From positions 1-15,474 of the forward strand of contig QKAI01000149.1 of NCBI GenBank assembly GCA_003246505.1: DNA of 15,474 nt, in the 5' to 3' direction. Both the position numbers and the translations under genes were made by a program. The number at the start of each line of letters is the position of its first letter. Position 1 is the first letter of the stretch. The stretch comes from Spirochaetaceae bacterium. GTDB taxonomy: Bacteria > Spirochaetota > Spirochaetia > DSM-2461. The notes under the pieces were generated by a model. That model did no database searches, had not been told where the DNA came from, and worked only from the letters and a program-made list of their open reading frames with translations. This document shows, one piece after another, positions 14,770 to 15,474 of this stretch.

Positions 14770-15474
14770 ATGCCCAAAAGACTGCGGACCCTTTTCCTTT
14801 CCGTCCTTATCCTCCTCTCCCTCTTTTCCTGCGGGAGGGACCGTTTTACCACTCTGGTCAGAAAAAACCTCTTTTCCCTGCGCCTGGGAATCATGGAGGA
14901 CGAACTGGACTACTATTTCCGGGAGAACCTGTTCCTTCCGGGAAAGGGGGACCTGTTCATGAGCGACGGCCTCTTTTACATCAGTTCCTCCAACATGAGC
15001 AAGGTGATGGGCTTCAACTCCTACGGGGACCTGCTCTTCCTTCTCATGGACGATAAAAAAAATCCCCCCCCCCGCCTCTCCGAATCGGGCAGCGGGGGCA
15101 AGAGTTCCAACAAACAGTATGCCACCTGGCCCTTCCGGGAGATCGGGCAGATCGCCCTGGACGGGGACATTCTCCTGGTGGAGGACCAGACGTCGGAGGA
15201 CAAAAGCGTTTACGACGAATCCCTGGAATCCCTCTGCTCCCGCATCATCCTCCGTTTCGACCGGGACGGGAAATACCTGGATTTTCTAGGCAAGGAGGGC
15301 ATCGGGGGGACTCCCTTCCCCTACATCACCGATATCCGGGTCCGGGAGAACGGGGAATTCCTGGTTATCTGCCAGGTCAGCCTGGGGGAGCAGATCTTCT
15401 GGTACTCCCCCAAGGGGGATCTTCTTTACCACGTCATCATCGACAATGACAATCTTCCCGTCCTGGATGAGGGC
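14770..15474 (+). CDS. Lipoprotein resembling the spirochaetal LIC_12708 family (3'-truncated)
   Basis: This is an open frame of 235 codons running off the right edge. The N-terminus has basic residues (MPKRLR), a Leu/Ile/Val core and lipobox LFSC with Cys21, so it is a predicted lipoprotein. The visible mature part contains repeated hydrophobic strands with Asp-Gly-type turns: SDGLFYISSSNMSKVMGFNS, FDRDGKYLDFLG and VRENGEFLVICQV. This pattern fits a beta-propeller, as in the LIC_12708-like spirochaetal lipoproteins. The assignment is from memory of the pattern, not a search. The gene is divergent from murE by 113 bp. It carries an A8 and a C10 homopolymer at codons 96-101. Translation seems to start without a leader. 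Function is unknown. Confidence 0.75.
   Translation, partial: MPKRLRTLFLSVLILLSLFSCGRDRFTTLVRKNLFSLRLGIMEDELDYYFRENLFLPGKGDLFMSDGLFYISSSNMSKVMGFNSYGDLLFLLMDDKKNPPPRLSESGSGGKSSNKQYATWPFREIGQIALDGDILLVEDQTSEDKSVYDESLESLCSRIILRFDRDGKYLDFLGKEGIGGTPFPYITDIRVRENGEFLVICQVSLGEQIFWYSPKGDLLYHVIIDNDNLPVLDEG
15055..15073 (+). repeat. A8-T-C10 homopolymer pair inside the lipoprotein gene
   Basis: A8 (15055-15062), one T, then C10 (15064-15073), coding Lys-Lys-Asn-Pro-Pro-Pro. Loss of one C would shift the frame and reach a TAG at 15287-15289. Confidence 0.85.

Overview
The window looks like a piece of a GC-rich, didermic bacterial chromosome, most probably a free-living spirochaete (Spirochaetaceae-like). 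Four things point that way. A 7TMR-DISM diguanylate cyclase is present. A lipoprotein resembles the spirochaetal LIC_12708 family. There is a small signal-peptide beta-barrel candidate. MurE carries non-canonical motifs. This taxonomic call is inference from family content, not a database result. I see no rRNA, tRNA, CRISPR array, transposase, integrase or phage gene. The region is dense housekeeping plus signalling sequence with very short intergenic gaps.

Layout, left to right. (1) Positions 1-538, minus strand: a helical protein of unknown function is coupled by an ATGA overlap to a PHP-domain histidinol-phosphatase-like gene that runs off the left edge. (2) 594-3241, plus strand: a promoter followed by a compact operon of a universal stress protein, aspartate kinase and a DUF6062-like cysteine/histidine protein. 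(3) 3242-5394, minus: a single-domain parvulin isomerase followed 6 bp later by a membrane diguanylate cyclase, both behind one good promoter. (4) 5419-6417, minus: a probable outer-membrane beta-barrel, preceded by a 275-bp non-coding stretch with short repeats. (5) 6693-8487, minus: phenylacetate-CoA ligase and a tandem-ACT protein, with their own promoter. (6) 8506-8838, minus: a DUF3795 cysteine-rich protein, separated by an operator-like palindrome from (7) 8971-9633, plus: a membrane-anchored LysM-like protein. (8) 9634-10902, minus: a TIM-barrel amidohydrolase, divergent from (9) 10989-11897, plus: a CPBP-type intramembrane protease with a terminator. (10) 11974-12339, plus: a lone receiver-domain response regulator. 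(11) 12345-14656, minus: murE translationally coupled to an exported protein of unknown function. (12) 14770-15474, plus: a lipoprotein divergent from murE and truncated by the right edge.

How the genes may work together. Blocks 2 and 5 are amino-acid or aromatic-acid metabolism. Blocks 7, 11 and 12 are cell-envelope functions (LysM, MurE, lipoprotein, exported protein). Blocks 3 and 10 are signalling. Nothing here is a clear defence or mobile system. The most interesting signals are sub-genic. They are long G/C homopolymers inside two envelope-protein genes next to murE, several start codons that sit directly behind good -10 elements without a Shine-Dalgarno (possible leaderless mRNAs), an RBS hairpin between usp and lysC, two strong palindromes in divergent intergenic regions, and the doubled Cys/His motif of the DUF6062-like protein.
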